Shown here piece by piece: positions 18,910 through 27,898 of a stretch of DNA of 64,000 nt. Source of the DNA: Lysobacter firmicutimachus (lineage in GTDB: Bacteria; Pseudomonadota; Gammaproteobacteria; Xanthomonadales; Xanthomonadaceae); contig NZ_JBANDL010000002.1 of NCBI RefSeq assembly GCF_037027445.1, forward strand, positions 434,001 to 498,000. The letters run 5' to 3'. Position numbers and translations under genes: made by a program. The notes below the pieces were generated by a model, which was not told the DNA's origin, searched no databases, and saw only the letters and a program-made list of their open reading frames with translations. The stretch's first letter is position 1; every line of letters starts with the position of its first letter.

Positions 18910-19608
18910 TCAATCGTTGTCGCCCCAGACTTCGAAGGCGGTCGAAATCGATTGGATGGCCGCGTTGACCCAGCCGCAAAGCTTGCCGCAGGCCTTCACC
19001 CCGCTTACGAAGCCGGTGGCATCGGCGATCGCCACCTGCAGCCATCCCGGAATCTTGCCCTGCGCCGAAGCAGCGATGGGATTCTGCTGGGTCCACAACT
19101 CGGTCGAATGCCGAGCGGTGCTGATCGCGCCGAGTACCGCCAGGTCGTCATCGCTGCGGCCCAGGTACTTGATGGCCTGATCCTCCAGTGCCTTCAGGCC
19201 GCGATCGGCTTCTTCCGGGCTGGCCGCTTCGGCCAGGATGCGGTCCACGTCTTCGAAATAGGCGAACTGCTCGACGGTGAAACTGGAGCGGTACGCGCGC
19301 AGATTCTCCGCCATCGACAAGCGGGTGTCGCCGCGGGTCGCATTAGCCAGTTCAATGTGCTTTCGGATGAACCCGGCGTCGTCGCCCTCGGTCGGCGTGC
19401 CGCAGCGTTTGACCAAGTTCTCGACATGCGCTGAGACGCCGCCGCCGGTGTAGTTCGCGGCCATGCAGCCGGTGTAGGCGTTGTGGGCTACGCCGACTCC
19501 GTTCATCGGGTTGTCGCTGTATCGTTCCGATGAGACGAAGCTTTGGCTGAAGGCGGGAAGAGAAGCCAGGGAAAGGCCGATCGCGAGCAAAGCGGTGCGG
19601 TAATGCAT
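18910..19608 (-). CDS. Secreted protein of unknown function, paralogue B
   Basis: 232 residues from the ATG at 19608, preceded by AGAGGA at 6-nt spacing; the longer upstream frame lacks a signal sequence. The signal peptide is MHYRTALLAIGLSLASLPAF. It shares with paralogue A the blocks NPMNGVGVAHNAYTGC, LSMAENLRAY, EQFAYFEDVDRILAEAASPE and LGRSDDDLAVLGAISTARHS. The C-terminal segment (IADATGFVSGVKACGKLCGW) is amphipathic to hydrophobic with two Cys, like paralogue A. That tail could be membrane-active or packed in the fold. Function unknown. Confidence 0.8.
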   Translation of the reverse strand: MHYRTALLAIGLSLASLPAFSQSFVSSERYSDNPMNGVGVAHNAYTGCMAANYTGGGVSAHVENLVKRCGTPTEGDDAGFIRKHIELANATRGDTRLSMAENLRAYRSSFTVEQFAYFEDVDRILAEAASPEEADRGLKALEDQAIKYLGRSDDDLAVLGAISTARHSTELWTQQNPIAASAQGKIPGWLQVAIADATGFVSGVKACGKLCGWVNAAIQSISTAFEVWGDND

Positions 19609-20210
19609 GGCAGATCCTCTTGGTTGGAAGCGGCGGGGAAACGTCCGTTCAGATGAAGCCGGCGGTCTCGACCGGACTTCGTTCGACGCATCCTTGCGCC
19701 AAGTCCAAACTAGACAAACGGCCTGCGTGGCTTCCAGGTCGAAAAGGGGAAAAGGCGGGAATAAGTCGGGCACGTCCCGAGCTCGAACAGCCGCCGCGCG
19801 CCATGCAGCGCTCTGGCAGAATTTACTTTTTCGATCAATGAGATGAGGGGCAGAATATTCCCGGCATCTGCCCGTCGACGGCCGTCCGTAGGCGTTGCGT
19901 CACCGTGCGTTTGGGTCGCCAGGCAGTGATCGCCGCGGCCGAACCGCCCGGCATCAAGTAAGTACACTGAATGCATTCATGCGGTCGCCGATATGTGACC
20001 AGATACGACCTGCGACCTCCGTCGGTAGGCGTGCGCGCCATACGTACTGTTTGTTCGCAACGCTGAGGCACTGCACATCGAGTGCGGGCGAGCTGCCTTG
20101 GGGAATCAGCAGGTCGGCGTTCGACGAAGGGTGAAAAGCTCAACGGGGCGGCGTATCCCGATGAGCTCGGAAGCACATGCAACGTGCTTCGCCTTGGCTC
20201 AGCGTCTCAA
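19609..20210. other. Intergenic region; nothing firmly recognised
   Basis: It holds the promoter region of the paralogue pair. A minus-strand frame beginning at 20041 (RSYLVTYRRPHECIQCTYLM) reads plausibly as a small protein of ~68 residues but lacks a ribosome binding site and a recognised family, so it is not called. Confidence 0.35.
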
Positions 20211-20535
20211 GGCAAGCGCCCGCGGATCGCGGCTATCGTAATGACGGGTATTCTCCTGCTCGGCCGGCTGCTCCAGCAGCGGGGCCTATGGCAAGACTCC
20301 CCGCTGAGCAGGCCGGCGGCCAGAACGTGCTCGACGCGATCGAACGGCTCCGCAAGACCGGAACCCTGGCCGACATCAAGACCGGCGGGATCGGTTCGGC
20401 AGTCGCGCAAGACCGGAGCCTCGTTGCCTGGGATCGGCTACGGGCAGCGCGATATGCCGCTCCAGGCAGTACTCGTCGTGCGACGGAACGCTGGCGGATC
20501 GATCGCTCGATCAGGTCGGCTTCTGAGATAAATGA
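20211..20535 (+). pseudogene. Decayed lipoprotein gene
   Basis: Pieces of one plausible lipoprotein appear in successive frames. First comes a charged and hydrophobic signal (KRPRIAAIVMTGILLL, ATG at 20241). A lipobox follows one frame over (SAGCSSSGAYGKTP from 20260). In the third frame is a helical stretch (AEQAGGQNVLDAIERLRKTG, then TLADIKTGGIGSAVAQDRSL). Two small indels near 20258 and 20300 explain the slips. The downstream part to ~20535 may have slipped again (GIGYGQRDMPLQAVLV). The family is not recognised. Confidence 0.45.
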
Positions 20536-20789
20536 TCTACCGCCACGTCTACCAGTTGGACCGTCCATTCTTCCGCGAAGCGGTCGCATCGCTCACGCAC
20601 TAAGTCGCTCTCGCGGCTGGTACTCGGTAGGGCCGACTTGCACTCGGTGGAGTCGGCCAGCACCGCTCGCCATTTCTCCAATAGCTGATTGGGGTATGGA
20701 TGAGTCTTCACTAGACTCAGAAGCACTAAGTGCTGAACGGCGATTTGCGCCTGCAGTGAGGAAACGGTCTCTTCGGTGATGCGGTCCAT
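20511..20789 (-). CDS. Small hypothetical protein
   Basis: 92 residues, beginning MDRITEETVSSLQAQIAVQH; acidic and helical, no signal peptide, no transmembrane segment. It lies 52 nt downstream of the Hsp20 gene on the same strand, but a strong terminator separates them, so it would depend on readthrough or its own promoter. The composition looks coding. No family recognised, and the ribosome binding site is weak. Confidence 0.45.
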   Translation of the reverse strand: MDRITEETVSSLQAQIAVQHLVLLSLVKTHPYPNQLLEKWRAVLADSTECKSALPSTSRESDLVRERCDRFAEEWTVQLVDVAVDHLSQKPT

Positions 20790-20804
20790 AGCGACCCCGC
20801 TGGT

Positions 20805-20834
20805 GAAAAAAGCGGCCCGCGAGCGCGGGCCGCT
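20805..20834 (-). terminator. Intrinsic terminator of the Hsp20 gene
   Basis: 10-bp perfect stem AGCGGCCCGC / GCGGGCCGCT with a 4-nt loop, followed on the minus strand by a run of six T. It starts 8 nt after the Hsp20 stop codon. Confidence 0.9.
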
Positions 20835-20841
20835 GAAAAGG

Positions 20842-21324
20842 TCAGGCGTTATGCACCAAGCCCACTGGGATGCGGCGCGGCGTCGTTTCCGGTCGCTTGG
20901 GAATCACGATCTCCAGAACACCGTTGCGGCCGGACGCCGAGATCCCATCGGGATCGGCACTGTCGGGCAGCGCGAATCGGCGATGGAACGAGCCGGTGCG
21001 ACGCTCGCTGCGGGCGACAGACTGCGACTCCACTTGACGATCCAGTCGTCGCTCGCCGCGAATGGTCAGAATGCCCTTCTCCATTTGGACGTCGATCTCC
21101 TTGGGATCGACGCCGGGAAGGTCGGCGAGGATCACGAATTTGTCGTTTTCCTCCAGGATGTCGACGAGCGGTACCCATTGGCTCGTAACGACCGACGATT
21201 CGTCGCTCGTGGTGCTACGCAGAAATGCGTCGTTGAAGAACTGATCCAGAAGTTGCCGCATCGGATCGTTGCTCTTCGCCGCAGTCTGCATCGGCCATTG
21301 GGGATTGCGAACCATAGCGTTCAT
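20842..21324 (-). CDS. Small heat-shock protein, Hsp20/alpha-crystallin family
   Basis: 160 residues from the ATG at 21324, with GGAGA about 8 nt upstream; an in-frame ATG at 21345 lacks this. Cytoplasmic ATP-independent holdase that binds unfolding proteins. The alpha-crystallin domain spans about residues 45-145: WVPLVDILEENDKFVILADL, then GVDPKEIDVQMEKGILTIRG, then the GVLEIVIPK strand. The C-terminal RIPV resembles the I-x-I/V anchor used for oligomerisation. A strong terminator follows. No sigma-32 promoter or ROSE-type thermometer was confidently identified upstream. Confidence 0.92.
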   Translation of the reverse strand: MNAMVRNPQWPMQTAAKSNDPMRQLLDQFFNDAFLRSTTSDESSVVTSQWVPLVDILEENDKFVILADLPGVDPKEIDVQMEKGILTIRGERRLDRQVESQSVARSERRTGSFHRRFALPDSADPDGISASGRNGVLEIVIPKRPETTPRRIPVGLVHNA

Positions 21325-22063
21325 GGCAAGGTCTCCACTGGTCAATAAGGACGGCCAACCCCGTCCGACGGCTCAATAGGGGACGCCTCGCCAGTTTCAA
21401 GACCCTGCCGCAGCCCGAACTCGCGCGTTCATTTTTCGTTCACCTTCCGAAAGGCCGCTACTACCGCGAAGCCTCGCTCGAACAGAGCTTGCGGGTTGCG
21501 ACCATTTGGCCGTCGAGCATTCAGGGTTGAGCCTCGGCTGCCGTTGATTGAGTCCTTGCGCCCGTAGCGTTCATCGAGCGCCGAGTTCTGCTTCGCCGAT
21601 TCGATGCCGTTCTCTGCGCCGCGCTTCGCGCCGTAGAGCTCGTTAGCGGGAATGGTCTCGCGGTTGGCTGCTTTCAAGGCAAACCGACCTTTTCTCCGAT
21701 GCATCGGCGTCGATCCGGTGGCTGTACGCGTGGAGCTCTTATCACTCGTCGGCTACGGATGCTTTTGCGAGCGAAGTCGCAATGGCGCGAAATAGAAGCC
21801 GAATTTTGTGAGCCTAATCAAGCATCGATCAAAAACATTGGCCGCCGCTTGCGCTTGACAGCGTAGTAGCTGGCGATGCGCTAGGACCCAAATGCTCGAA
21901 CCTAAGACGGTCGCCAGAACGGTAGCGCCCATTCGGGCGTCCTTTCCGGCAAGCACGTGCCATGCCGCACCGGTTCCTCGGAGCCCGCGGCAAGACAGCC
22001 GATGAAGGCAGCAGCGGCGCCTCACCCAATCCCGGAAGCCAATCAATATAAGGAGATTCCATC
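21325..22063. other. Intergenic region, 740 bases; no supported gene
   Basis: A minus-strand frame at 21429-21704 (91 codons, basic, GRNPQALFERGFAVVAAFRK near its end) is open but has no ribosome binding site or recognised family. The rest must hold divergent promoters for the Hsp20 and lectin genes. Confidence 0.35.
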
Positions 22064-22483
22064 GTGGGCATCCAATGGTCGGCCCCTCAATCCTTGGACT
22101 ACATCCCCGGCGGCAAGCTTGTGACGTTCACGGCGATGCATCAGGCCGAATACACCCAGTACGTCCAGGTCATCGACGCCAGCGGCAATCCCATCAGTTT
22201 CTATTGCCTCGACGGCACTCAGGAGACCTTCCCGATCTCGGGTAGCGGCGTCAATGTCGGCTTCCTCCAGAACGGAGCCGGCAGGTTCACCATGGCGGAC
22301 GGGATGCAGGTCCAGTTCGGCAGCAGCGGGCCGTATGTTCCGAAGGTTTCGGCGGGCAATCCAGTCGTGTTCTTCATCAACAAAGTGCTCGGTGGGGGCA
22401 ACTTGTACGTGACGGAAGACGGTACCGATAACGATTACAACGATACCAACTTCGTGATCCAGTGGTACCAGTACGTGGGCTGA
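22064..22483 (+). CDS. LecB/PA-IIL-like calcium-dependent lectin
   Basis: 139 residues from a GTG with AAGGAG at 8-nt spacing. The C-terminal motif at 118-127, EDGTDNDYND, matches the double-calcium sugar-binding loop of Pseudomonas LecB (E95 to D104 there). All the acidic and Asn ligands are kept: E118, D122, D124, N126, D127. The protein ends in Gly139; in LecB the C-terminal Gly of the partner subunit completes the calcium site. LecB-type lectins bind fucose or mannose through two calcium ions. The N-terminal half (QWSAPQSLDYIPGGKLVTFT) is longer than and different from LecB. There is no signal peptide, as in LecB itself. Sugar specificity cannot be read from the sequence. Confidence 0.7.
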   Translation: MGIQWSAPQSLDYIPGGKLVTFTAMHQAEYTQYVQVIDASGNPISFYCLDGTQETFPISGSGVNVGFLQNGAGRFTMADGMQVQFGSSGPYVPKVSAGNPVVFFINKVLGGGNLYVTEDGTDNDYNDTNFVIQWYQYVG

Positions 22484-22602
22484 CCCCGCCTTCGCCCCTG
22501 CCCGACTGAGGTGGGGGCGGCACGATTACCCGAGAATTTCCATGGCTGCCGCGATGGATCGCATGGATTCACCACGGAGCGCAACAACGACGGAGTGCGG
22601 CA

Positions 22603-24366
22603 ATGAAGACCAGAATCATCATGTTCGGTGCACTCGCCAGCGCGCTGGCGATGTCCGCATCGTGTACGAAAACCGAACCCAACGTCGCCGTTTCATCGAC
22701 CTCCAATGATCAAACAACATCGTTTCCGGGCGGCGCACCAATCACGCCGGCCGACCTGACCGCAACCCCGGCACCCCTGCCCGCCGCCCCGCCGGCGTAC
22801 AACTACGACCCCTACAAGCCCAACATCACCCACGCGGAGTACGCCCGCTTCGCCTGGCGTCAGTTCATCCACTTTAATTCCCCCGCGCAGCAGAATGGCG
22901 TCAATGCCGCTGGCAAGTCTCCGGTCGTGCGAGGGGTGATCGATACGACCCGCAACTTCGCCGCATCCGGCGCCGTCGATTTCCATCAGAGCGGAAAAAC
23001 CGCCGATTCCAACTTCAGCAGCAATCAGTTGCTCTGGGAAACCTTCGCTCACCGGTCCGAGCTGTTCCCCGCGGGCTCGGCGCCCAAAGGGAACCTGGCC
23101 AGCCTGGATCCCGAGTACGTCTTCCAAGAAGGCGCCAAGGTCGCGTCGACCGACGCCCGATTCAACAATCTCGACGAGAATACCCAGATCGGCCAGAACC
23201 AGATCTTCTTCCCGAAAAACGGCAACACGCCGTCGGCCAACCCCCAGGACGACCACATCATCTTGTTCCAGGCCAAGGTGAGTCCGGTCGAATACGATTA
23301 CGTAAAGTCCATCTACAACGCCGACAAACCGCCGACCTCGCTGGAGTTGCCGCCCAACGGAACGAACCAGGGAGAATCCGTGGAGGTCAAGTCGGCCTGG
23401 CGGGAAATGACTCCCGAGCTGATCGCATCGGGCCGCTATCACACGGCCGAGGCGCTGTACTACTACAAAGAGAACGGCAAGACCCAAGCTCGGGTGGCCA
23501 CCTTCGGTCTGGTCGGCGTGCACATCCTGCGCAAGATGGAGAACTACCCGACCTTCGTCTACACCACCTTCGAGCAGGTGGACAGTCTGACCACCCCGGG
23601 AAAGCAAGACACCGGCTTGTATGTCATCAACCTCTACGACCAGCTGCAATACGATGCATCGGTAGCGTCGGGGACGCGGCCGACGGCCATCCTCAATTCC
23701 GGAACCAGCCGGACCGCGGTCACGCTGCCCTTGGCCGGCGCGATAGACGCCGCCCACGGGTACGATGTCGTCCCCGGCTCGTTCGACCTGCCTCGCGGAT
23801 TTTCCGGTCCGATCAGAGTCCAGAACCCGCCGGTAGCGACCCTCGATGTCAGCACGGTCAACGCCGAAGTCCAGCAGGCCATGGCCCAAACGCCCGCGTT
23901 CAAGGATTCGGTGTGGCGATACTATCGCCTCGTCGGGCTGCAGGTATTGCCGACCAACGAAGACAGCTCCATCACGCCGAGCAAGCCCGATCCGTTGACC
24001 CAGGATTATTACCTGGCGAATATCGTGATCGAGAGCAGCCAACCCGGCATCCAGTTGTTCAAGGGCGGTGTCAAGGACCCCCACCCCAGCAAGCAGGATT
24101 TCACCCTGGAAGCCAAGCGCGGGCTGGCGAGCATCCGAAACGTGAAGGGGCTGCCGCCGAAATCCGACCAACTGGTGATGGGCGGATGCATGGGTTGCCA
24201 CGGCAACGCGCAATATCCCAGGGACAAAGACACCGGCCTGGGCCCGAGTATCTTCAGCTTCCTGATCAACAAAGACACCATGACCGGACAAGGCTTCAGT
24301 GCCGACGTCAGGAACGAAGCTCCTTCGGAGCTACGCAAGAAGCGGCTGGAATATCTGGCCTATTAG
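22603..24366 (+). CDS. Outer or inner membrane lipoprotein with C-terminal c-type haem motif
   Basis: 587 residues; GGAG lies 7 nt before the ATG. The signal MKTRIIMFGALASALAMSAS is followed by Cys, a lipobox. Near the C-terminus CMGCH (Cys529, Cys532, His533) is a CxxCH haem-c attachment site, followed by Met-containing sequence that could give the axial ligand. The body (NITHAEYARFAWRQFIHFNS, FAHRSELFP, VEVKSAWREM) belongs to a family usually annotated as cytochrome c family protein; no enzymatic role is established. It is probably exported to the periplasm and anchored by lipid. The lectin gene ends 119 bp upstream and a hairpin follows the stop codon. Confidence 0.75.
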   Translation: MKTRIIMFGALASALAMSASCTKTEPNVAVSSTSNDQTTSFPGGAPITPADLTATPAPLPAAPPAYNYDPYKPNITHAEYARFAWRQFIHFNSPAQQNGVNAAGKSPVVRGVIDTTRNFAASGAVDFHQSGKTADSNFSSNQLLWETFAHRSELFPAGSAPKGNLASLDPEYVFQEGAKVASTDARFNNLDENTQIGQNQIFFPKNGNTPSANPQDDHIILFQAKVSPVEYDYVKSIYNADKPPTSLELPPNGTNQGESVEVKSAWREMTPELIASGRYHTAEALYYYKENGKTQARVATFGLVGVHILRKMENYPTFVYTTFEQVDSLTTPGKQDTGLYVINLYDQLQYDASVASGTRPTAILNSGTSRTAVTLPLAGAIDAAHGYDVVPGSFDLPRGFSGPIRVQNPPVATLDVSTVNAEVQQAMAQTPAFKDSVWRYYRLVGLQVLPTNEDSSITPSKPDPLTQDYYLANIVIESSQPGIQLFKGGVKDPHPSKQDFTLEAKRGLASIRNVKGLPPKSDQLVMGGCMGCHGNAQYPRDKDTGLGPSIFSFLINKDTMTGQGFSADVRNEAPSELRKKRLEYLAY

Positions 24367-24377
24367 GGAGCGCGCGG

Positions 24378-24403
24378 GCCCGGAAGCGTTCTCGCTTCCG
24401 GGC
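24378..24403 (+). terminator. Hairpin after the haem lipoprotein gene
   Basis: 11-bp perfect stem GCCCGGAAGCG / CGCTTCCGGGC with a TTCT loop, 11 nt after the stop codon. No T-run follows. Confidence 0.6.
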
Positions 24404-24560
24404 GATGCGCGATGGTCGCGGCTGGGCCGGGGAGGCGCCTGTGCTCTGTGTGCAGGCCTCGTTCACTCCTGCTATCGAACGGCTTGGCCGAATAGAAGCG
24501 ACTCCGATCCCGCTCCGCGCGAAGCAGGAGGACGTCAAGAACAGCGTTTCGCGCCTTCAA

Positions 24561-24579
24561 GGGGGCGCTTGCGGCCCCC
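24561..24579 (-). terminator. Hairpin after the metal ATPase gene
   Basis: GGGGGC / GCCCCC stem with a short internal loop, 7 nt past the ATPase stop on the minus strand. It is only weakly followed by T, so the call is moderate. Confidence 0.45.
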
Positions 24580-24585
24580 CTCTCC

Positions 24586-26928
24586 TCATGCGCCACTAAC
24601 TCGCATCCGTCGCAGCAGCAGCGCATTCAGCGCGACGATGGCGGAGCTTCCCGACATCGACAGGGCGGCGATCTCGGGCGACAGAACGAATGGATAAAGC
24701 ACGCCTGCGGCCAGGGGAAATGCAACTGCGTTGTACCCGACGGCCCACCACAGGTTCTGATGCATCTTGCGCAACGTTCCGGAGGCGATCTTCATCGCGC
24801 TCACCACATCGCCGGGGTCGCTGCGCATCAGGACGATGTCCGCGCTGTCTATCGCGACATCGGTACCGGCGCCGATGGCGAAGCCGACATCGGCCTTGGT
24901 CAGCGCGGGCGCGTCGTTGATTCCGTCCCCGACCATGCCGACCGAGTAACCTTGCGCCTGCAGCTTTCCGATTTCGTCCGCCTTTTGCCCGGGCAGAACA
25001 TCGGCCAGCACGATGTCGATTCCCAACTCGCCGGCTACGCGCGCCGCAGTCGCTTGGTTGTCTCCCGTGATCATCGCGACCTTGACCGAGCGTGCGTGCA
25101 AGGCGTCGATAGCCGACCGCGAACTCGGGCGGACCGCATCCGCGATGGCGAACAGGCCGATAAGATCGTCCTCTCGGCTCACGTACACGACGGTCCGACC
25201 ACCTCCCTGCAGCCGCGCCGCCGCGCTTGTCATCGGCCTCAAGTCCACTCCGCCTTGACGCATGAGCTGGCTGTTTCCCACCAACAGCCGGCGTCCGTCC
25301 AATACTCCGGCGGCACCCTGTCCGTCGCTGTTGGCGAAGGCCTCCGCGCGGCGCGCAACGGGGCCCGATCGAGCGAGAATCGCCTGGGCAAGCGGATGCT
25401 CGGAGTGTGCCTCGACGCTCGCGGCCAAGGCGACGAGTTCCGCCTCGGTATGGCCCGGGGCCACTGCGACTTCTACTACCTCCGGACGGCCTACCGTAAG
25501 CGTGCCGGTTTTGTCGAAGACCATGACATCGATCCTTGCGCACTGTTCGATGGCCTCGGCGTGTTTGAACAGGATTCCCGCCCTGGCGCCTAAGCTGGTG
25601 CCGATCATCACGGCCATCGGCGTCGCCAAGCCCAGCGCATCGGGGCATGCGATGACGAACACGGTGATCGTCATCGTCAACGCGAACAAAAGGCCCGCAT
25701 CCAGCCACCAGAACCAGACGAAGAACGCGCCGGCTCCGATCAAGATGGCGGCAAGGACCAGCCACTGCGAGGCGCGATCGGCTAGCAACTGGGCCGGTGC
25801 CTTTGAGTTCTGCGCTTCCTGCACCAGCTTTACGATCTGCGACAACGCAGTCTCCGACCCGACCCGCGTTGCCCGGTACGCGAATGCGCCGCTCTTGTTG
25901 ATCGAGCCGCCGACCACCCAGCTGCCGACGTTCTTGCTGACCGGCATGGATTCGCCGGTCAGCATGGACTCGTCGACCTGAGAACCGCCTTCGACGACTT
26001 CCCCGTCGACCGGAACCTTGGCTCCCGGCCGCACCACTACGATGTCGCCGACCGCGACTTGTTCGGTCTTGACTTCGATATCGTCGGAACCGCGCCGCAC
26101 TATCGCACGAGGCGGCGACAGGCGAAGCAAGGAGCGCAAGGCGTCGGAGGCGCCGGCGCGGGCCCGCATCTCCAGCCAGTGACCGAGCAGGACGAACGTC
26201 AGCAGGACCGACGAGGCCTCGTAGAAGTTCGGTCCATCGAAGAAGAACGTCGAACCTAGGCTGAAACCGTAGCCGGTACCGACGCTCAGGAGCACCAGCA
26301 CGGACATGTCCAGCACGCCATGACGAAGGGACCGGACCGCGGACCGGAAGAAGGGCCAGCCCGGGTAGAAGATGGCGCCGGACGCTAGCAAGAACAGCCA
26401 TACCTCTCGGTCGACCGCCAACGGCGGCGCCGGCGGCGCCATGAGCCCCATGGGGGACCAAACGAACACCGGGATGCTGAAAGCCAAGGCGACCAGGAAG
26501 CGACGCCACATGTCGCGGGCGGCCGCGTGTAGATCGCCGCGATGGTGCATCGTCGCATGCGACGCGCCGGCGTTATGCGGCGGCGACTGGCCGTCCGCAT
26601 TTTCTGGATGAACATGCGCCATCCGTGCGGACGCACCGGCCAAGTCTTCCTCCGGCGCCGTTCGCGCCTTGGCCTCGCACGGCGCTTCGGCGCGGTCCGG
26701 GCTCTCCCCGCAGTCAAGTCCAAGGCTGCGGATCGCCGCTACGATGCCGGCGAGCGAGGCCTGCTCGGGTCGATATGCGATATTGAGGGTTCCGGCCGCG
26801 AAGTTCGCCGACGCGTGCAGCACCCCTGGCAGCTTTCCCACGGATCTCTCGATGGTGGTCGCGCAGCCTGAAGAACACATCCGCCCGATAGGCAGCACAC
26901 GCCTTCGCGTCGTCGCTTTCTCGCCCAT
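24586..26928 (-). CDS. P1B-type heavy-metal (copper/silver-like) transporting ATPase with CPD motif
   Basis: 780 residues from the ATG at 26928 (GAGGA 5 nt upstream; the longer open frame is overlap with the gene before). An inner-membrane pump that exports or delivers soft-metal cations using ATP. An N-terminal HMA-like domain (about 14-75) has CSSGC in place of the usual CxxC. It is followed by a His-rich linker at about 105-145 ([21 protein letters not shown]) as in CopB-like pumps. Also present are the TGES actuator loop, the DKTGTLT phosphorylation site (about 470), SEHPL, and [12 protein letters not shown]. The membrane metal motif is CPD (about 427, [12 protein letters not shown]), not CPC or CPH. 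It is the last gene of a three-gene operon with an Anr/FNR box upstream, which suggests expression at low oxygen. Confidence 0.85.
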   Translation of the reverse strand: MGEKATTRRRVLPIGRMCSSGCATTIERSVGKLPGVLHASANFAAGTLNIAYRPEQASLAGIVAAIRSLGLDCGESPDRAEAPCEAKARTAPEEDLAGASARMAHVHPENADGQSPPHNAGASHATMHHRGDLHAAARDMWRRFLVALAFSIPVFVWSPMGLMAPPAPPLAVDREVWLFLLASGAIFYPGWPFFRSAVRSLRHGVLDMSVLVLLSVGTGYGFSLGSTFFFDGPNFYEASSVLLTFVLLGHWLEMRARAGASDALRSLLRLSPPRAIVRRGSDDIEVKTEQVAVGDIVVVRPGAKVPVDGEVVEGGSQVDESMLTGESMPVSKNVGSWVVGGSINKSGAFAYRATRVGSETALSQIVKLVQEAQNSKAPAQLLADRASQWLVLAAILIGAGAFFVWFWWLDAGLLFALTMTITVFVIACPDALGLATPMAVMIGTSLGARAGILFKHAEAIEQCARIDVMVFDKTGTLTVGRPEVVEVAVAPGHTEAELVALAASVEAHSEHPLAQAILARSGPVARRAEAFANSDGQGAAGVLDGRRLLVGNSQLMRQGGVDLRPMTSAAARLQGGGRTVVYVSREDDLIGLFAIADAVRPSSRSAIDALHARSVKVAMITGDNQATAARVAGELGIDIVLADVLPGQKADEIGKLQAQGYSVGMVGDGINDAPALTKADVGFAIGAGTDVAIDSADIVLMRSDPGDVVSAMKIASGTLRKMHQNLWWAVGYNAVAFPLAAGVLYPFVLSPEIAALSMSGSSAIVALNALLLRRMRVSGA

Positions 26929-26935
26929 TGCGTCC

Positions 26936-27220
26936 TCACCGGCTGGAAGACGAATCGTCGCCGCCTGCGTCGTGCCATTGCGACGATCGCGGGGCATGCC
27001 GGTCCCGCAAATTCGCCAACGCACGCGCGGCGAGCGGGAGCGTCGGCCGCCAGCGCAGATCCGCGGCACCGAAGCCGCGGTGTTCCGTTGCCAGATAGAA
27101 CGCGGCGACGACCGGAGGGAGGAGAAAGACTCCGGAGCAAGCGAGCCAGCGTCTGGCCAGCGGCGGTGGCATGGACCCGAATCCCGCCCATGGGACGTTT
27201 TCACGAACGCCGGGCTTCAT
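26936..27220 (-). CDS. Small single-span membrane protein of the ATPase operon
   Basis: 94 residues; GAGGGG precedes the ATG. One membrane segment at about 26-43 ([20 protein letters not shown]) is followed by a basic cytoplasmic or periplasmic tail. The size and the ATEHRGF context recall DUF2933-type proteins often encoded next to copper ATPases, but the match is weak. It sits 12 nt after the upstream gene and 7 nt before the ATPase start, so translation is probably coupled. The role is unknown, perhaps metal handling or assembly of the pump. Confidence 0.65.
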   Translation of the reverse strand: MKPGVRENVPWAGFGSMPPPLARRWLACSGVFLLPPVVAAFYLATEHRGFGAADLRWRPTLPLAARALANLRDRHAPRSSQWHDAGGDDSSSSR

Positions 27221-27232
27221 GGATCACGCCCC

Positions 27233-27529
27233 TCATGGGCCGCGAACAACGAAAAAGTTGTAGCGCGGTACGAACAAAATAGCGATGTACCCGCCCCAGG
27301 CGAAACTTTCAGCCAGCCCGAGGAGGAAGTCCGGCCAGGTCAGCAGGTCGAATCCCGGCAGCAAAGTCGAAAGCACCGAATGCGCTATCGGCAGGTCAGG
27401 GAAGATGAGATAGCCCAGCACGCAAAGGACGAAGGAAATCGCCAAGAACAGGCTCAGAGCCAGTCCGAAGGCGACCAGCGGCATTCGCCGCTGCTCCGCC
27501 GGACCCGGCGATGCCGATTGCGTGCCCAT
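27233..27529 (-). CDS. DUF5676-like two-span membrane protein
   Basis: 98 residues; GGAG lies 8 nt before the ATG. Two hydrophobic spans (FGLALSLFLAISFVLCVLGY at about 20-41 and FLLGLAESFAWGGYIAILFV at about 68-88) surround a PGFDLLTWPDFLLG loop; this pattern and spacing fit DUF5676. First gene of the operon with the small membrane protein and the metal ATPase. An Anr/FNR site lies 69 bp upstream. The function is not established. Confidence 0.75.
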   Translation of the reverse strand: MGTQSASPGPAEQRRMPLVAFGLALSLFLAISFVLCVLGYLIFPDLPIAHSVLSTLLPGFDLLTWPDFLLGLAESFAWGGYIAILFVPRYNFFVVRGP

Positions 27530-27597
27530 GGTTTCGCTCCACGAACGACTGGATGCTGGCCGCTGACTACAGCATCCGCGTGTCGGGGCTGATGGAA

Positions 27598-27611
27598 TTG
27601 ATCTTGATCAA
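27598..27611 (-). promoter_or_regulatory. Perfect Anr/FNR box upstream of the ATPase operon
   Basis: TTGATCTTGATCAA fits TTGAT-N4-ATCAA exactly. It is centred about 75 bp before the start codon of the first operon gene. FNR/Anr proteins bind this site when oxygen is low, so the metal ATPase operon is probably induced in microaerobic conditions. Confidence 0.7.
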
Positions 27612-27876
27612 GGTTTGCGGGGATCGGTCGACGCTGCAGACGGTGCACGGTCGGCGGTTGTCCTGGTGCCCGCATCATTCGGCGGTCCTTCGCCGGATCT
27701 CCGCCGGATCGGCGAGCGGCCGTCATTCCCGTTTGTCCGATGCGCGGGACGGTTGCAGGCGCATGCCCGCGCCAATGCAGGATCGCACTCTTCGCGGTGT
27801 GACGATCGCCGCATTTATCGGGCGTGGATAACTTGACAGGCCGGTCGTCGCGCACCACAGTCGGCGGCGTCCGATA

Positions 27877-27898
27877 GCGCTGCACATGCATGCAGCGC
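27877..27898. promoter_or_regulatory. Inverted repeat upstream of the chitinase gene
   Basis: GCGCTGCA / TGCAGCGC with a 6-nt CATGCA centre. It is about 155 bp before the chitinase start and could be an operator for a dimeric regulator. No known consensus is matched. Confidence 0.3.

Noticed and set aside
24378..24403. Reading the GC-rich hairpins of this window as REP-like repeats
   Set aside because: The stems have different sequences at each site and sit just after stop codons, so they are individual terminator-like hairpins, not a repeat family.
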